Shown here piece after piece: positions 11,622 through 20,358 of a DNA stretch of 64,000 bases (position 1 is the stretch's first letter; every line of letters starts with the position of its first letter). Position numbers and translations under genes: made by a program. The notes beneath the pieces were generated by a model that was not told where the DNA came from, searched no databases, and saw only the letters and a program-made list of their open reading frames with translations. This DNA is from Eutypa lata (taxonomy: Eukaryota > Ascomycota > Sordariomycetes > Xylariales > Diatrypaceae). The stretch covers positions 248,001-312,000 of the forward strand of contig JAKULF010000004.1 of NCBI GenBank assembly GCA_022661535.1, written 5' to 3'.

Positions 11622-11792
11622 CCCAAGCTTCCCAATCTGACCCGACCTCTCAACCTGGCCCGGCTTCTCAACCTAGTACAGCTTCTCAATCTAGTACAGC
11701 TTCTCAATCTAGTACAGCTTCCCAACTTGGTCTGGTTTCTCAACCTGGTACAGCCTTTCAACTTGGCCCGGGTTCTCAATCTGACCCCTTAG
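11622..11792 (+). repeat. 18-bp minisatellite, about nine units
   Basis: Units of 18 bp with consensus TCTCAACCTAGTACAGCT run head to tail. Translated in the open frame they give hexapeptides such as SQPSTA, SQSSTA, SQPGTA and SQLGLV. Two consecutive units are identical, so expansion is fairly recent. It lies inside the 740-bp insertion that splits the broken RdRP copy, just after a run of 15 or more C. Confidence 0.85.
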
Positions 11793-12080
11793 CGTGAGCT
11801 TGCCTCGCACCCCACTCCCAACCCGACCCCGTCCACGTGCAGTCGTGCCTCCCAGCATCGAGGCTGCAGTCGCGCCTCATCACGGATCGGGTATCGCATA
11901 CCGCATACCACCGAGGAGATATGAAGAAGCAAGCGAGAACAGGCGAGAGAAGCTCTATCCATTGCAAGCTGTTAAGCTAGCCTATCCGGCTATGTTTTGT
12001 GTCTACAGCCTAGACTATGATGGCTGGCAAACAGTATACTTACCGAAATTCACTGTCATTTCACTGTCATTGCAACACAT

Positions 12081-12160
12081 TTGGTGTCCTAGTGGAACGC
12101 CTTCGACAGAAACCGGAGTATATCCAGCATCCCAGAGGAAATGGGGCAAGGATTCAAGGG
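12081..12160 (+). pseudogene. RdRP-derived block (residues about 109-135)
   Basis: It aligns with 16771-16850 of the RdRP gene. The protein reads LVERLRQKPEYIQHPRGNGA against LVERLRQKPEYIQHPRGDGA, one replacement. In the last 57 bases, seven of the eight substitutions are silent. A 185-bp insertion containing block E follows, and then a short continuation (12364-12388, TTATGCTCCTACCCAGA) that matches the next bases of the gene. Confidence 0.85.
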
Positions 12161-12173
12161 ACCGAACATATGA

Positions 12174-12242
12174 GGCCAATGGGCGAGAAGTTGAGAGACG
12201 GGACCTTCTGGGATCACTCGGGTATAATGCCAACGAGGTAGA
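12174..12242 (+). repeat. duplicated block E, copy 2
   Basis: Second copy of the block at 6715-6795, in the frame RRDLLGSLGYNANEVEALL. It lies exactly where the RdRP copy is interrupted, so it is part of inserted material. The source gene is unknown. Confidence 0.5.
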
Positions 12243-12363
12243 AGCCCTCCTTGCAGGTGCGGATCTGGAAACAGACTTACCCCTTCCCAGTAACGACGTT
12301 CAGGTTGATAGTGACAACGGTCACTCTAATCGAAACACGCTTCTTCCACTCACCATAGCAGCG

Positions 12364-12388
12364 GTTATGCTCCTACCCAGAGTGTTGA
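12364..12388 (+). pseudogene. short RdRP-derived block
   Basis: These 25 bases follow 16855-16879 of the RdRP gene with about three substitutions (TGCTCCTACCCAGAGTGTT against TGCTCCTGCCCAGAATGCT). It is the continuation of the block that ends at 12160. Short, so less certain by itself; its collinear position supports it. Confidence 0.55.
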
Positions 12389-12664
12389 GTCGGGTATCCC
12401 ATTCGGTAGAGCTCGTCGATACGATTCGAATGGTATAGGATGCACCAGTATACAGTGCACAGCCGACTTTACGGAGTGGTGCGAAGGCTGGGTGGTAGTC
12501 GTGAGCGCACATGACCTACCGGTACCAATATCGTCAACCAGGTATAGAATTGCCTGTCTAAGCGTCATCACAGCTCATAGTTGGATGACTTTTAAGAATA
12601 GGGGATATTTGGAAAGGTGACTAGTTTCACTAGCCAGTATTTTTGCTTTACGAAGTCAACCCGA

Positions 12665-12749
12665 CCGACAAAATGGCTGCACTACTAATTTTGAGCGACC
12701 TCGGAGACAGCTCATTCCTCGTCAATTTTGACTTTAAGAATAGGAAGTA
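12665..12749 (+). pseudogene. RdRP-derived block (residues about 151-178)
   Basis: It aligns with 16899-16983 of the RdRP gene. It reads DKMAALLILSDLGDSSFLVN then FDFKNRK, against DKMAALRTLSDLGDTSFLVN and FDFRNRR in the intact protein. About 270 bp of unrelated sequence separate it from the previous block although the two are adjacent in the gene. The frame stops a few codons later (TAG at about 12760). Confidence 0.85.
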
Positions 12750-12760
12750 CAAGAAAGTCT

Positions 12761-13615
12761 AGTCTGTCTTTTCCCCGAAATTCTTAGAGGTATTCTACCC
12801 GGTAGGCCTAGCCAACGACTGGCTCGAATGAATATGTGCATTTCGTGGAACCCATGCTGGGTCTCCCGGCTGGCGAATCTGTTGAAGTTGGGATAGTAGC
12901 GAGTGTCTACTGGTATCTACAACTGGGGGGGTTTCAAAGAGTGGGTGAGAACGCTGCTGAAATTTTAAAGGAGTGAGTACCTGATAAGTTCCCCAAGCTT
13001 GTGAAGCCGCTGACCATGGGGATCAAACAGGTCAGATGATGAACAGCCTCAATGGTGTTGTCTCACCAAGTGGAGCAAGATATGGAAAAGAAGAGGCGAG
13101 CGCCTGATTTCCAAAGAGGAGCTGTATTACCCGGTCCTTCCTCCCACGCTTTAAACAGCCGTGCTTTATACCACCGACAATTTCCTTACGTGCACAAATC
13201 CCAAGCGCAGTCAACAAGCATGAGTATGCTGCTACGTTAGTCTAGTGAGATTGTTCCAGCGATTACCTCCAAGCTAGCCACGCAACCTCTTCACAAAGTA
13301 TGGCAACAAATTCCATCGGGGCCAGGGCTAGCCAACCCGCACGGTCAAGGACCTGCAAGTGTCGGAGCCAGCGCGCACCAAATCAAAATGATGGACTTCT
13401 CCTTCAGAGACACCAAGCCGTCTCAAGGTCTGTCAAACCGAGGCAACACCAGGCGCAGCTCGCGCGCCAGAGATCAACGTTGAAGACGGCATGAGTACCT
13501 GGAGCTTATTAGTGTAAGCAGTTCATCTCCTCCCTTTGTATACCTCACATACCAGTTGTCGGTTGTTAACCTGTGTCTATCTATGGTAGTGCTATAGAGA
13601 AAAATGGTGTTCATT
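12761..13615. other. mosaic DNA without recognisable gene
   Basis: No protein family recognised. Two degenerate motif copies (CTCCCACGCTTT and CCGTGCTTT) lie at 13141 and 13157. Confidence 0.35.
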
Positions 13616-13802
13616 ACCTAAAAGAGAGGAGAAAAGAAAAAAAGTCGAAAGGGAAAAGTAAAGGAAAAAAAAAAGAAAGAAAAAAAGAAAGAAAAGAAAA
13701 AAGAAAAGGGAAAGAGAGAAAGAAAACAGAAAACCAAAAGAAATAGGAAAAAACGAAAAATAAAAAATAAAATAAAAAGATAAAAAGATAAAAAAATAAA
13801 CG
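13616..13802 (+). repeat. A-rich low-complexity tract 5
   Basis: About 185 bp of A with G (AAAGAAAGAAAAAAG-type), then AAATAAAAAG runs. A further GAAAAGAAAAGAAAAG microsatellite follows at 13950-13985. The long minus-strand frame across this area is a compositional artefact. Confidence 0.85.
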
Positions 13803-14882
13803 GGCGAGGGTTCAAGGGGGGGAGTCGGCGCGGAATATATGGAAGGAGAAAAGAAACCGAAACTACCGCCATTGCAACCCCCCCTTTTGCCGAACATGCC
13901 GGAGGCAAATGGACGGACACTGGAGGCAAGTGGACTGATGCCGAGAAATAGGAAAGAAAAGAAAAGAAAAGAAAAGAGAATAGAGAGATAGGGATATGAG
14001 GGAGGAAGGGTGCCGAAACCCCAAGATGGAAGTTTGGAAGAAAGAAAGGGGGAGGAGAGAAGATTAGGCGGAATGATGTGTTAAGGGGAGCCGTTGGTAC
14101 CAGGTTTGAGCCTGATATGCCTTCAAATTCTTCACCTACCCAATCTATCGAAGTCGGGATACAAATCAAGATTGAGTGGTATCCATTTTCATTGGTATAA
14201 CGAGGTGGAGGTTGAAAAGGGGGGCCAAAGAGCAAAAGAGCAAACAGATTCTCCGGATACCTGCAGGCACCACAACGCATGAGACAACCAACGGAAAGAT
14301 TGGTCATCATTGATACAGCAGAGACTATTCAAAATAGGTTCTATTTCTTGTTGGCCTACTGTCTCTTGGATATTTCATATTCCATTTACACATCACCGTC
14401 ATGGATTGGGTTGGGGAGGGAGGGGAGGGCAACCCCGAATGATGATATAACCATCCTTTGTTTCTGGCGCCTAAGCACTGCCATTCCCAGTCACCTTGTC
14501 TTATCCAAGACCACTGACTACTCAGTCAACCCGATTTTACTCAACCAGGCAGAAAGTTGAGGATAGGACCGTGCAATTCCTTCGTTGTGGGAAAAGACGA
14601 AGGATTTCGTAGCTGCAAACAGCCCGGCACAAAGTTGAGATACGATTGCAATTTGAGGTCATCATTTGGCTAAGCCAGTGGTTAGTTGATGTTGTGGATA
14701 TGACAGCAAACATGGCTCGAAGCAGCAATGACATTGGCAATGCCTGCTTCAGAGGGCCCCTTTGAGTTTTGGTTGTCGGACACCAGACAGTGGGAATGTC
14801 CCCTTTGACACCCCTACACTGTCCATACATCCTGTACAGTCGTTCCTTCCCATGGCCTCTGTCACATTAGCGACATGTCTGC

Positions 14883-15018
14883 CTTCCATGCTTTTCATCT
14901 CAGCCGATAAGAGATGTTACCCCTTATCGGCCAGACTTCTGTCACCCTCCCAGGCCTCGACAAACTTCCATGCTTTAAAAAAAACTTCCATGCTTTAAAA
15001 CAAAAACTCCCATGCTTC
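14883..15018 (+). repeat. cluster of CTTCCATGCTTT motifs
   Basis: Four copies lie in 135 bp. Those at 14965 and 14985 form a nearly perfect 20-bp tandem duplication (AACTTCCATGCTTTAAAA), and a variant follows at 15007. This is the densest occurrence and the last one before the RdRP gene, so it may show how the motif spreads. Confidence 0.8.
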
Positions 15019-15034
15019 TCATTCAGACCGTTTC

Positions 15035-15058
15035 AAGGGTTAGGTCAAGGGTTAGGTA
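15035..15058 (+). repeat. telomere-like GGGTTAGG pair
   Basis: A 12-bp unit TCAAGGGTTAGG is present twice in tandem. It contains the TTAGG core of fungal telomeres but is not the plain TTAGGG array. It may be a short interstitial telomere-like insertion or chance. Confidence 0.4.
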
Positions 15059-15204
15059 AGTCTACCATCATTTTCTGTTTTTTCCCCCCCTGTCCGCCCT
15101 AGAAACACAGCAGGGCTTGCACTTACCTCATATCTTGTTCCTGTATGTGCCTGTCTGTATTTCCCAGCAACCCGTGCACAAGCCACGTGTCTCTGCCTCT
15201 CAGT

Positions 15205-15375
15205 ACTCCTTGTACTCCCCATCCCCTTTCACTGCCACCTGTACACGACGTCTTTTCACTGCCATGTATACTTGCCATCTCCCCCCTCTTACTACTACAT
15301 GCAGGTACACGCTGTTCTTTTCACCACCCAGGCACCTGCTGTCTTTTTACCACCACATACGCATGTCTAGTACTG
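15205..15375 (+). repeat. degenerate pyrimidine-rich tandem repeat
   Basis: About five loose units of 27-34 bp share the pattern TTTCAC(C/T)(G/A)CCA followed by a GTACAC/GCATGT-like part and CTGTCTTTT. The units are strongly diverged. They lie about 1.1 kb upstream of the RdRP start, in a generally C/T-rich region. Confidence 0.45.
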
Positions 15376-16449
15376 TCTCTCTTAACAACGCTTGTACTCA
15401 CCATCTTTTCTACTACACCCCTCTTTTCTAGTACAGCCATCAACACCAACAACAACTCCCTCTCTTCACAATTACTAACCATCACACTCGTCTCTCTCGT
15501 CTCAGTTCGACATTATATCTCCTAATCCTACACAGGATATTTTCTGCCTCGGTAACCTTGCGACATCACACATAAACAAAGGTACAGTTATTCGCAAATC
15601 TATGAATTTCTTGAATGAAGCCTTTCCCAAATTTCCACTTTGAACTTGCCCCCGATTCCCAGCCGTCTAATGTTGCCCTGATACGACATACAGCCTAATC
15701 TTGCCTCAAGGCACGGCTGTGTCGTAATATCAAGTACCTACCTACCTAGAGGGCATTCTCTATCTGGTGTGTATACCTACTACTTCCCTTATTACATCAT
15801 TTGTCCCGCCATCAGAACTTGATTGTTTACCAAGAGGCAATTACAATCATCACCAACCCAACCATCACTACTTGATCGTAGTCCATTTGACTTACAACTT
15901 TTGATCTTTCATTATCCCTTCCTGTAAAGCACTCCTAAATCGTGAATCATACCACGCGTCATATTTTTCTTTCCCTTCCAAATCCTACCAGATTCTATAT
16001 ATCACGATTCCAACATAGCAACGGATTTAACGGTTGTTTGTCTCCCATCAACCCAATATTCTGCCCTCTCAGCAGGTCACACACAAGTCGCCAACTTTGT
16101 TAGAGCTCGTCGTAACTATTGATTGACTTTAACAAAGTTATTCAACGCTCTTTCTCTCCTTGGCTGTAACAGCTAGTACCTTACCAAGTGCGCTGTTTCT
16201 AGGTACCTACTTGTCTTTCCCTTCTTCCATCTACATACAAGCTCTCTAGACTACACTCTCCCTCTGCAGTATCACATCACTTTCTTACCTTCAGCCATCC
16301 ATTCACACACTTGTTTCAATAACCAGAGTAATCTCAACTTTTTAGCCCTGGGGAAAGTTAACATTGCCTACCACACTGAGCACGGCATTTATGCTTAACT
16401 TACAACAAGAATTGTCATACTGACATATTTCTCGTATATAGACATCAAG
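15376..16449. promoter_or_regulatory. upstream region and probable leader of the RdRP gene
   Basis: C/T-rich on the + strand with CTTTCTCTCC-like runs, as is common upstream of fungal transcription starts. No open frame or repeat-derived block of the mosaic is seen here, so this seems to be the native promoter side. A TATAG directly before the ATG context (ACATCAAG-ATG) could be a leader-intron acceptor, but I cannot place a donor with confidence. Confidence 0.4.
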
Positions 16450-19400
16450 ATGGAGAGGGAGAGGGGCCCTCGCTATCAGTGGCCACGCCTGCCCTACTGT
16501 CCAGACCCGGTTCCAACCAATGGGCCGGGTGTGGGGTGGGAGTCAGCGACGCTCAAAGTCGTTGGCTTCCCCCTTCAAACAAGGACAAGCGACCTCCATC
16601 AGCGGTTCGCGGGGCAGGGAAACCTGGTTAGCATCAGGTTCTCTAGGGATGAGGAAGGAAGGGAGAGGGCAGCCTTCCTTACCTTCGTACCCATCCCAAA
16701 GGGACACTTTTGGGCAAGCAATGATAGGCGCCCAAGAAGGGAGGTGATGCACGTTGGCTCGAACAGTTTCAGTATCCTAGTGGAACGCCTTCGCCAGAAG
16801 CCGGAGTACATCCAGCATCCCAGAGGAGATGGGGCGAGAATCCAGGGGAAGATTATGCTCCTGCCCAGAATGCTACAATTCGGTGTTCTAGTTGGCCACG
16901 ACAAAATGGCTGCTCTACGAACCTTGAGCGACCTTGGGGACACGTCATTCCTCGTCAATTTTGACTTTAGGAATAGGAGACTAGAGATCGGATTTTCCTG
17001 CAAGATAGAAAATTCGACTGGACGACCGACATTCGATTATGACCTGGATAGAGTGCGACAATTCAAAGCCCAGATAGTTCTCCATAACATCGAACGAATT
17101 TACTCCCTACGTCACCCTAGAGACGAGCTCTCTCTTATCATTGTCGCTAAGAGCCCTGTCTTGTTTTTCAAGAAGCGAACTGATATCGAAAACACGCATT
17201 CTGACGGTTTTCAGTGGGGTGAAGGTAGAACTTGGCAGCGAGTCACGGATCTAATGTATGATACCAGTCGCCTCGATGAATCCAAGACATCACTGGTGAA
17301 ACCAAACAGGTACATTGATATCGGAAGATGGTTGGTATATCAGGTTTATCTGCCGAGTTCAGACCATAAGTCCTGGGAAGTGGCGAGAGAGACCCTGCAG
17401 GCTTATAACGTCGAAATCATTAACACTCTATCCAACAATTTGTCATCCACAGGCTTTGGAACGGTTGAAGCAAAAGTGCCTACTTTCTGGAACCTGTTTG
17501 ATCAGCACGTTACGCATCAAGGACTCTTGGCCGTTCTAGGAGGCGAGGACTATCACCTACCTTTCGCAGCTCGATACCAGTTAGAGGCATGCATCTCTCA
17601 AGGGCTTCTCATTGAAAACAACATCACATCTGAGTTTCTTGGAAGATTATCTCAGCTGGCAAGAACGCATCGGTACCTGAGCAACCCAGCCGCTGACCTC
17701 TTGACCTACGTATGCGACGATGGCAAGATAGTCTACGATCCGATGAGCCTTTTCGAAGACAGGCGAGCCATGACATATCGACCAACCTTCAGACTTCCTG
17801 ATTATTGCGAATGGGTGCGTAAGGTGATTGTGACACCGACAACTATGCATCTAAGCTCGCCCACGCCAGAGACTACCAATCGGATCCTCCGCCAGTATCG
17901 AAAATATGCAGACCGTTTCCTTAGAGTACAGTTCACTGAAGAGAAGACCATTGGCAGACTCTTCCAGGATAACGAAGGAATGACGAAGGATGCGATTTTT
18001 GACAGAATCCATCGAACTCTGAAGAATGGCATTGACTTGGCTGGTCGTCATTATGAATTCTTGGCATTTGGAAACTCACAGTTCCGTGAGAATGGAGCGT
18101 ACTTCTTCCACTCAACAAGCGACCTGACTTGTGATCACATTCGAGACTGGATGGGAGATTTCAGTCATATCCGAGTCGTTGCCAAGTTCGCCGCTAGAAT
18201 GGGACAATGCCTTTCCACGACTAGAACGGTAAACAATCTCCCAGCTGGTGTAGACATTAGGACAATCCCTGATATCGAGGATAAGGGTTGGTGTTTCACG
18301 GACGGTGTTGGCAAGATCTCATTCGAACTCGCTAGGGATATTGCCGATTCACTGAATATGTACTACAAGGGGACTACACCATCTGCTTTTCAGTTTCGAC
18401 TTGGTGGTAGCAAGGGTCTCCTAGTGGCATGGCCTCAATCTATCCAGGGACAATCGCCACATCCTTTGAAATTCAATCAGCTGCATCTGAGACCCTCACA
18501 GATGAAGTTCAACACTGGCTCTAAGAGCGTGGAGATAATTAGAGGGGCTGAATTCTCTATCGCAACGTTGAACCGACAGACTATCACAATCCTAAGATCT
18601 CTCGGTGTTCCAGATGAGGTGTTCATGGAAATGATGTTTCAGCAAGACAAGGAGTACCAGGATGCGATCCATGATGGAAAGGTTGCGCTGGACCTCTTAC
18701 AGAGACATTCTGGCCCGAATAGCACAAACGAGATCCTGGCGGCCATGGTTAGAAGTGGGTTCATCCGTACCAAAGAACCCTGTGTAATGGCGCTTCTACA
18801 CTCCTGGATAGTCTGGTGCCAGATACAGCTAAAAGACAAGGCAAGGCTCGTCGTCGAACAGGGTGCCTTTCTATTTGGCTGTGTGGATGAGACTAACACT
18901 CTACGAGGCTGGTACGAGCAGCAACCTGAGGACACACCAAAACTACCACAGATCTTCGTTCAAGTTCCAGAGTCGATAGATTCCAAGGACTATGTGGTGA
19001 AGACTGGCATCTGTGTCGTTGGTAGAAACCCTAGCATGCATCCGGGTGACTTACGGGTGGTTGAGGCTGTTGACATTCCCCAACTTCATCATCTTCGCAA
19101 CGTTGTTGTATTCCCAGCCAATGGAGACCGAGACATTCCCTCAATGTGCTCTGGGGGTGACCTTGATGGAGATGATTTCTTCGTGTTCTGGGACCAGCGT
19201 CTCTGTCCTCCCCAAAAGAACTTCCCTCCAATGAACCATGATGCAGTGCAACCTACCAAGCTGAACAGAGATGTCGAGATCGCTGATATAAAAGACTTTT
19301 TCGTTGAGTACATGAAGAACGACTCCCTCAGCAGGATTGCCACGTCTCATCTCGCTTGGGCTGATAAAAGGGGAGCGACACACGAGAATTGCCTTGAGCT

Positions 19401-20358
19401 CTCCCAGTTGCATTCCAAGGCTGTGGATTACGTCAAATCTGGCCAACCTGCAAGGCTTCCACCTCGTCTTAAAGTGAGGTTCTGGCCCCATTTCATGGAG
19501 AATAGGTGGGACAAGGAGCAGTCTACGACAGCACTAGGGCGAATTTTCGACCACATGAAAAAGAAAATACAACTCAATGTCGAGTATCATGACTACTTTG
19601 ACTCTCGAATCTTGCGGCGTTACGATTTACAACAAGACGAGCTGCTGAAGGCTGCAGCTTTCAAGATGCAGTATGACGCTGTCCTGAAGAAGATCATGCA
19701 GCAACGGGACATCGATACTGAGTTTGAGATCTTCACGACGTTCGCCTTGAGAAAGTCTAAGCTTGCAAACGACTATAAACGACATGAAGATATTGGAGAT
19801 GACCGTACCACTCTACACGATCGCTTCATGCAGGCGGCTACTAAGGAGGCTGGGCCCAAACCAAAGCAAAAGTTCCGACGTTTCGTCGCTGCATGCTATC
19901 GCGTGACATGGGAGCATATTCAATTCGCAAAGTGTCATGATGAGCCTGCGCCATTCATTACCTTCCCCTGGGTCTTCCACAAAGAGTTGGGCAGCATCGC
20001 AACAGAGATGGAAGAGAAGGAGGAAGTGAACGATAAAGGGGAGGTCGAAACCAAGTTAGTTCCAAAGTCTGAGCTTGACACATCGCCAGAGATAATCAAC
20101 AACATCTGGGATGAGGACATCACAGATATCCTTGATCAGCTTTCCGAAGCAGAAGACACTGAGAACTCTGCGGCCAAGAACTTTGTGATTGAGAGCTCCG
20201 TGGCTGAGAACTCGGTGGTCGAGAGCCATATCAAGGTTGAACAAAACCCCGAGAGATCTAGTGCGACGACACTTGTGGATGGCGACGTGGAGATGACGAA
20301 GACAGTAGAGGTCAGACCCATTAATTATGCTGAGAAGATGAAGAAGTTCCAGATGTAG
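16450..20358 (+). CDS. RNA-dependent RNA polymerase of the RNAi/quelling family (Sad-1/Rdp1-like)
   Basis: A single open frame of 1302 codons. Cellular RdRPs copy single-stranded RNA into double-stranded RNA for Dicer, in quelling or meiotic silencing. The decisive signature is CSGGDLDGDDFF, with the catalytic aspartates at about 904, 906 and 908 (the DxDGD motif). Conserved DGVGKIS lies near residue 620. The N-terminus (about 30-85) reads like a diverged RRM (LKVVGFP ... AAFLTFVP), as in Sad-1-type proteins. Length fits the family (1200-1400 aa). The C-terminal 90 residues are acidic and low in complexity. The ATG was chosen because it starts the conserved N-terminal region. The 5 kb before it contain broken copies of its first 230 codons. 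Paralogue assignment (Sad-1, QDE-1 or third type) is tentative. Confidence 0.95.
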   Translation: MERERGPRYQWPRLPYCPDPVPTNGPGVGWESATLKVVGFPLQTRTSDLHQRFAGQGNLVSIRFSRDEEGRERAAFLTFVPIPKGHFWASNDRRPRREVMHVGSNSFSILVERLRQKPEYIQHPRGDGARIQGKIMLLPRMLQFGVLVGHDKMAALRTLSDLGDTSFLVNFDFRNRRLEIGFSCKIENSTGRPTFDYDLDRVRQFKAQIVLHNIERIYSLRHPRDELSLIIVAKSPVLFFKKRTDIENTHSDGFQWGEGRTWQRVTDLMYDTSRLDESKTSLVKPNRYIDIGRWLVYQVYLPSSDHKSWEVARETLQAYNVEIINTLSNNLSSTGFGTVEAKVPTFWNLFDQHVTHQGLLAVLGGEDYHLPFAARYQLEACISQGLLIENNITSEFLGRLSQLARTHRYLSNPAADLLTYVCDDGKIVYDPMSLFEDRRAMTYRPTFRLPDYCEWVRKVIVTPTTMHLSSPTPETTNRILRQYRKYADRFLRVQFTEEKTIGRLFQDNEGMTKDAIFDRIHRTLKNGIDLAGRHYEFLAFGNSQFRENGAYFFHSTSDLTCDHIRDWMGDFSHIRVVAKFAARMGQCLSTTRTVNNLPAGVDIRTIPDIEDKGWCFTDGVGKISFELARDIADSLNMYYKGTTPSAFQFRLGGSKGLLVAWPQSIQGQSPHPLKFNQLHLRPSQMKFNTGSKSVEIIRGAEFSIATLNRQTITILRSLGVPDEVFMEMMFQQDKEYQDAIHDGKVALDLLQRHSGPNSTNEILAAMVRSGFIRTKEPCVMALLHSWIVWCQIQLKDKARLVVEQGAFLFGCVDETNTLRGWYEQQPEDTPKLPQIFVQVPESIDSKDYVVKTGICVVGRNPSMHPGDLRVVEAVDIPQLHHLRNVVVFPANGDRDIPSMCSGGDLDGDDFFVFWDQRLCPPQKNFPPMNHDAVQPTKLNRDVEIADIKDFFVEYMKNDSLSRIATSHLAWADKRGATHENCLELSQLHSKAVDYVKSGQPARLPPRLKVRFWPHFMENRWDKEQSTTALGRIFDHMKKKIQLNVEYHDYFDSRILRRYDLQQDELLKAAAFKMQYDAVLKKIMQQRDIDTEFEIFTTFALRKSKLANDYKRHEDIGDDRTTLHDRFMQAATKEAGPKPKQKFRRFVAACYRVTWEHIQFAKCHDEPAPFITFPWVFHKELGSIATEMEEKEEVNDKGEVETKLVPKSELDTSPEIINNIWDEDITDILDQLSEAEDTENSAAKNFVIESSVAENSVVESHIKVEQNPERSSATTLVDGDVEMTKTVEVRPINYAEKMKKFQM

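Larger units (their letters stand above)
4201..15018 (+). repeat. dispersed CTTCCATGCTTT motif, 13 or more copies, one orientation
   Basis: The motif CTTCCATGCTTT or its close form CTCCCATGCTTT occurs at 4201, 5134, 6886, 8084, 9396, 11074, 11107, 13141 (CACGC form), 14883, 14965, 14985 and 15007. Weaker forms (CCGTGCTTT) are at 9068 and 13157, and a near copy lies next to 8100. All are on the + strand. A 9-mer such as CCATGCTTT is expected by chance about once in 260 kb per strand, and I noticed no full copy in the other 48 kb. Several copies sit close to where a gene-derived block ends, as after the rac-like block at 9392. Function unknown. Confidence 0.85.

Noticed and set aside
11622..11792. 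CRISPR-like array
   Set aside because: The units are contiguous 18-bp repeats without spacers, in a eukaryotic genome.
11169..12749. A functional intron-rich RdRP paralogue
   Set aside because: The borders of the homologous blocks do not coincide with GT and AG, insertions contain other coding-like pieces and a minisatellite, and the blocks cover only the first 180 codons. Stops follow, and no polymerase core is found.
13618..14310. 230-codon minus-strand frame rich in Phe, Leu and Ser
   Set aside because: Its end is the complement of A-rich tract 5, and the remainder has no motif. The same type of Phe-rich frame appears opposite the other A-rich tracts (2617-2956, 6927-7566, 9339-9602).
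1..16000. Repeat-induced point mutation as the cause of the broken copies
   Set aside because: RIP would leave many C-to-T changes and TA-rich sequence. The blocks keep normal GC content and differ mostly at silent third positions in both directions.
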